A DNA stretch of 9,308 nt from an uncultured Amaricoccus sp. (GTDB taxonomy: Bacteria > Pseudomonadota > Alphaproteobacteria > Rhodobacterales > Rhodobacteraceae). Position 1 is the stretch's first letter, and each line of letters begins with the position of its first letter. Below, piece after piece: positions 6,587 to 9,308 of the stretch. Where the stretch lies: contig NZ_CALLYO010000306.1 of assembly GCF_937858865.1 (NCBI RefSeq), positions 1 to 9,308 of the forward strand, read 5' to 3'. The position numbers and the translations under genes are program-made. The notes under the pieces were generated by a model. It worked only from the letters and a program-made list of their open reading frames with translations. It did not search any database and had not been told where the DNA came from.

Positions 6587-8362
6587 GTGCTCCGCCGCTT
6601 CGCGCCCTACATGCGCCCCTACCGCGGGCTGATCCTCGGCGGCGGCACCGCCCTCCTCGCCGCGACGCTGATGAAGCTCGCCGAGCCCTGGCCGCTCAAG
6701 TACGTGATCGACCGCGTCGTCCCCGGCGACTTCGCCGGCACCGCGCCCGGCCGGCTCGCCGCCCTCGCCCCGCTCGAGCTCCTCGCCCTCGCCGCGCTGG
6801 CGCTCGTCGCCGCCGTCGGCCTGCGCGCCCTCTTCGACTACCTCGCGACCCTCTGCTTCGCGCTCGCCGGCAACCGGCTGCTCACCGACGTGCGCGCCGA
6901 CCTCTTCCGCCACCTCCAGCGGCTGCCGCTCGCCTTCCACACCCGCGCCCGCACCGGCGACATGACCATGCGGCTCATCGGCGACGTCGGCATGCTGCGC
7001 GAGACCGCCGTGACCGCCGCCATGCCGATCCTCGCCAACCTCCTCGTCCTCGCCGGGATGATCGGCGTGATGCTCTGGCTCGACCCGCGCCTCGCCCTCG
7101 TCGCCCTCGCGCCCCTCCCCCTCCTCTGGCTCCTCACCGCCCGCATGGGACGGCGCATCCGCGAGGCCAGCCGCAACCAGCGCCGGCGCGAGGGCGCCAT
7201 GGCCGGCACCGCCGCCGAGGCCCTCGCCGGCATGCGCACCATCCAGGCCCTCGGCCTCGAGGAGCGCGTCGCCGCCCGCTTCGCCGCCGCCAACGCCAGG
7301 AGCCTCGGCGAGGGCGTCCGCGGCACCCGCCTCTCCGCCGGCCTCGAGCGCAGCGTCGACCTCCTCGTCGGCGCCGCGACCGCGCTCGTCCTCTGGTTCG
7401 GCGCCCGCGGCGTGCTCGACGGCCGCCTGACGCCGGGCGACCTCATCGTCTTCATCACCTACATGAAGAACACCTTCCGCCCGGTGCGCGACTACGCCAA
7501 ATACTCCGCCCGCCTCGCCAAGGCCTCGGCGGCCGGCGAGCGGGTGGTGGAGCTCCTCGACACCGAGGCCGGCCTGCCCGACGGCACCCGCGACGCCGGC
7601 CGCCTCGGCGGCGCGATCCGCGCCGAGGGCCTCGGCTTCCGCCACCCCGGCCACGCCGTCCTCTCGAACCTCTCCTTCGACATCCCTGCCGGCCAGTTCG
7701 TCGCCATCATCGGCCCGTCCGGCACCGGCAAGTCGACGCTCGCGAGCCTCGTCCTCCGCCTCTGCGACCCCGACGAGGGCCGGCTCCTCCTCGACGGCCA
7801 GGACATCCGCGACTTCACCCGCGCCTCGCTGCGGCGGCAGATCAGCTACGTCCCGCAGGAGCCGCTCCTCTTCCACACCTCGATCTCGGAGAATATCGCC
7901 ATGGGCGCCGGCGGCACGGCCGAGCCCGGCGAGATCGAGGCCGCCGCCCGCCTCGCCAACGCGCACGGCTTCATCCTCGCCCGCCCCGACGGCTACGCCT
8001 CGCCGGTCGCCGAGCGCGGCGACAACCTCTCCGCCGGCCAGCGCCAGCGCATCGCGCTGGCCCGCGCCGCGCTGCGCCCCGCGCCCATCCTCCTCCTCGA
8101 CGAGCCGACAGTCGGCCTCGACCCGGCCAGCGAAGCCGCCGTCCAGAGCGCGATCCTCCGCCTCGCCGCCGGCCGGACCACGCTCCTCATCACCCACGAC
8201 CTCGCCTTCGCGGCCCGCGCCGACCGCATCCTCCGCCTCTCCGGCGGCCGGATCGTCGCGGACGGCCCGCCCGCGACCGTCCTCCGCGCCGCGGACCCCG
8301 CGCACGGACACCCCGAGCCAGCCAACGAGCCCGCCAACGAGCCCGCCCATGCCGCTCTCTGA
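6587..8362 (+). CDS. MsbA-type ABC exporter, fused membrane and ATPase domains
   Basis: An inner-membrane half-transporter of 591 residues that would act as a homodimer to flip or export a lipid-linked or hydrophobic product. The N-terminal half (about 1-310) is the membrane domain, with hydrophobic segments such as LILGGGTALLAATL and LVLAGMIGVMLWL and a coupling-helix-like ALGLEERVAARF. The ATPase domain is complete: Walker A GPSGTGKST (376-384), Q-loop Q424 in SYVPQEP, signature LSAGQRQRIALARA (from 481), Walker B ILLLDEP with D505 and catalytic E506, and H537 in LLITHD. The GTG at 6587 is the first usable start codon but lacks a good ribosome site, and coding-like sequence continues upstream, so the N-terminus is uncertain. 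The C-terminus ends in two ANEP repeats and overlaps the next gene by 14 bases. Glycosyltransferase neighbours suggest a glycosylated substrate; this is inferred. Confidence 0.93.
   Translation: MLRRFAPYMRPYRGLILGGGTALLAATLMKLAEPWPLKYVIDRVVPGDFAGTAPGRLAALAPLELLALAALALVAAVGLRALFDYLATLCFALAGNRLLTDVRADLFRHLQRLPLAFHTRARTGDMTMRLIGDVGMLRETAVTAAMPILANLLVLAGMIGVMLWLDPRLALVALAPLPLLWLLTARMGRRIREASRNQRRREGAMAGTAAEALAGMRTIQALGLEERVAARFAAANARSLGEGVRGTRLSAGLERSVDLLVGAATALVLWFGARGVLDGRLTPGDLIVFITYMKNTFRPVRDYAKYSARLAKASAAGERVVELLDTEAGLPDGTRDAGRLGGAIRAEGLGFRHPGHAVLSNLSFDIPAGQFVAIIGPSGTGKSTLASLVLRLCDPDEGRLLLDGQDIRDFTRASLRRQISYVPQEPLLFHTSISENIAMGAGGTAEPGEIEAAARLANAHGFILARPDGYASPVAERGDNLSAGQRQRIALARAALRPAPILLLDEPTVGLDPASEAAVQSAILRLAAGRTTLLITHDLAFAARADRILRLSGGRIVADGPPATVLRAADPAHGHPEPANEPANEPAHAAL
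8321..8344 (+). repeat. Tandem 12-base repeat encoding ANEP-ANEP
   Basis: GCCAACGAGCCC occurs twice in direct succession, at the very end of the exporter gene and just before the start of the kinase gene. It adds Ala-Asn-Glu-Pro twice to the exporter tail. The unit keeps the frame, so copy number could vary harmlessly. The GAG of the second copy is the only weak ribosome-site candidate for the ATG at 8349. Confidence 0.85.
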
Positions 8363-9308
8363 CGCCGACCGCGCCCTCGTCCGCCGCGACCGGCGGCTCG
8401 TCGGGCTCGCCCTCGTCCTCGACGCCGAGGCCGTGGCCCGCCGCCTCGGCACCGGCCCGCTCGTGCCGCGCTACCTGCGCTACAAGCCCGGCGAGACCTG
8501 CACCGCCCATTTCGACGACGGCGGCGCGGGGATCATCCTGCGCGCCGTCACCGCCGACCGCTACCCCATCTACCTCGAGCGACAGCAATGGCACCGCCCC
8601 GAGGCCGCCGTCCGCTTCCTCGACGACCTCCGCACCGTCGCCCTGCCCGCCCGCCTCGGCTGCGGCATCCGCACCGCCCGCCCGCTGCTCGACCCCGCGC
8701 GCGCCGACGAGACGCTGCGCCGCCTCCTCGGCCCCGGCGCGCACCGCCTCCACCTCCTGCGCCTCAAGCCCGGCCGGCGCCTCGTGGCCCGGATCGACCG
8801 CGCCGGCCGGCCGCACGCCCTCCTGAAAGCCGTCCCGCCCGCCGCCTTCCCCGCGCTCCTCGCCGCAGCCGAAGCCGCGGCCGAAGGCGGCGGCCCCGCC
8901 ATCCTCGCCCACGACGCGGCGCAGGGCCTCCTCGCCCAGGCCTGGATCCCCGGCGAGACCGTCGACCCCCGGACGGCCACCCCCGCCGACTTCGCCCGCA
9001 TCGGCGCCGCCCTCGCCGCCCTGCAACGCCGCCCCCCCGGCCCCGCAGCGCCGCCGCCGCACCCCGCCGCCCCCGCCCTCGCCGCGCTCGGCGCCCTCCT
9101 GCCCGCGCTCGCCCCCCAGGCGCGCGCACTCGCCGCCGCCCTCGCCGCCGCCCTCCCCCAAGACGGCGCGCCGGCCTTCTGCCACGGCGACTTCAGCCCC
9201 GACCAGGTGGTGCTCTCGGACGGAGCGCCCCGGATCATCGACTGGGACCGCTCCGGCCCCGGCCCCGCGCCCGCCGACCCGGGCAGCTTCCTCGCCCGGC
9301 TCGACGCC
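8349..9308 (+). CDS. APH-fold phosphotransferase (aminoglycoside/choline kinase-like), 3' end outside window
   Basis: Small-molecule kinase of the APH/choline-kinase superfamily, 320 residues visible. The N-lobe region includes VPRYLRYKPGETCTAHF (from about residue 39) and a second, similar LLRLKPGRRLVARID, as if the N-lobe pattern were repeated. The catalytic loop is HGDFSPDQ, with H279 and the base D281; the usual Asn of HxDxxxxN is Gln286. The metal-binding DWD motif is D298-W299-D300 in RIIDWDRSG. About 20 residues later the window ends, so the C-terminal helices are missing. It overlaps the exporter stop by 14 bases and has a poor ribosome site, implying coupled translation. In this setting it more likely phosphorylates a sugar, amino sugar or other precursor of the exported product than an antibiotic, but that is inference. 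Family secure, substrate unknown. Confidence 0.85.
   Translation, partial: MPLSDADRALVRRDRRLVGLALVLDAEAVARRLGTGPLVPRYLRYKPGETCTAHFDDGGAGIILRAVTADRYPIYLERQQWHRPEAAVRFLDDLRTVALPARLGCGIRTARPLLDPARADETLRRLLGPGAHRLHLLRLKPGRRLVARIDRAGRPHALLKAVPPAAFPALLAAAEAAAEGGGPAILAHDAAQGLLAQAWIPGETVDPRTATPADFARIGAALAALQRRPPGPAAPPPHPAAPALAALGALLPALAPQARALAAALAAALPQDGAPAFCHGDFSPDQVVLSDGAPRIIDWDRSGPGPAPADPGSFLARLDA

Noticed and set aside
6458..8452. Long minus-strand open frame of 664 codons
   Set aside because: It is a shadow of the ABC exporter, whose Walker A, signature, Walker B and H-loop motifs are all on the plus strand; the antisense product is Gly/Glu/Ala low-complexity.

Overview
The window is very GC-rich and close to gene-saturated, with C- or G-ending codons almost everywhere. 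It looks like a chromosomal segment of a high-GC alphaproteobacterium, perhaps Rhodobacterales or a methylobacterial relative. That placement rests on composition and gene style only, with no marker gene to confirm it.

Left part (1-2714), a regulatory module. A minus-strand secreted or periplasmic subtilisin-like protease (1-1318, cut by the window edge) has a complete Asp/His/Asn/Ser catalytic set and an extraordinary poly-aspartate linker. It is divergent from an ECF sigma factor (1444-1959), which overlaps a membrane-anchored anti-sigma factor (1956-2714). The 125-base divergent spacer holds the promoters. A weak ECF-like site can be pointed out there.

Right part (2830-9308), a biosynthesis and export operon on the plus strand. 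The gene order is a MurG/GT28-like glycosyltransferase (COG4671 type), a GT4 glycosyltransferase of the WcaL/AmsK type, a second GT4 glycosyltransferase, an MsbA-type ABC exporter (TMD-NBD fusion), and an APH-fold small-molecule kinase (cut by the window edge). The first three genes and the exporter/kinase pair are joined by 1-14 base overlaps, which implies translational coupling. The likely logic is that sugars are added to a lipid-linked or small-molecule acceptor, the product is flipped out by the exporter, and the kinase phosphorylates a sugar or related precursor. The product cannot be named from the sequence.

The odd spot is at 6352-6396: 40 C in 45 bases, in the C-terminus of the third glycosyltransferase. 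It switches the reading frame and looks like an assembly artefact (poly-G reads on the opposite strand) rather than biology. Just downstream, an AT-richer patch with a perfect 14-base palindrome (6511-6524) precedes the exporter, whose true start is unclear.
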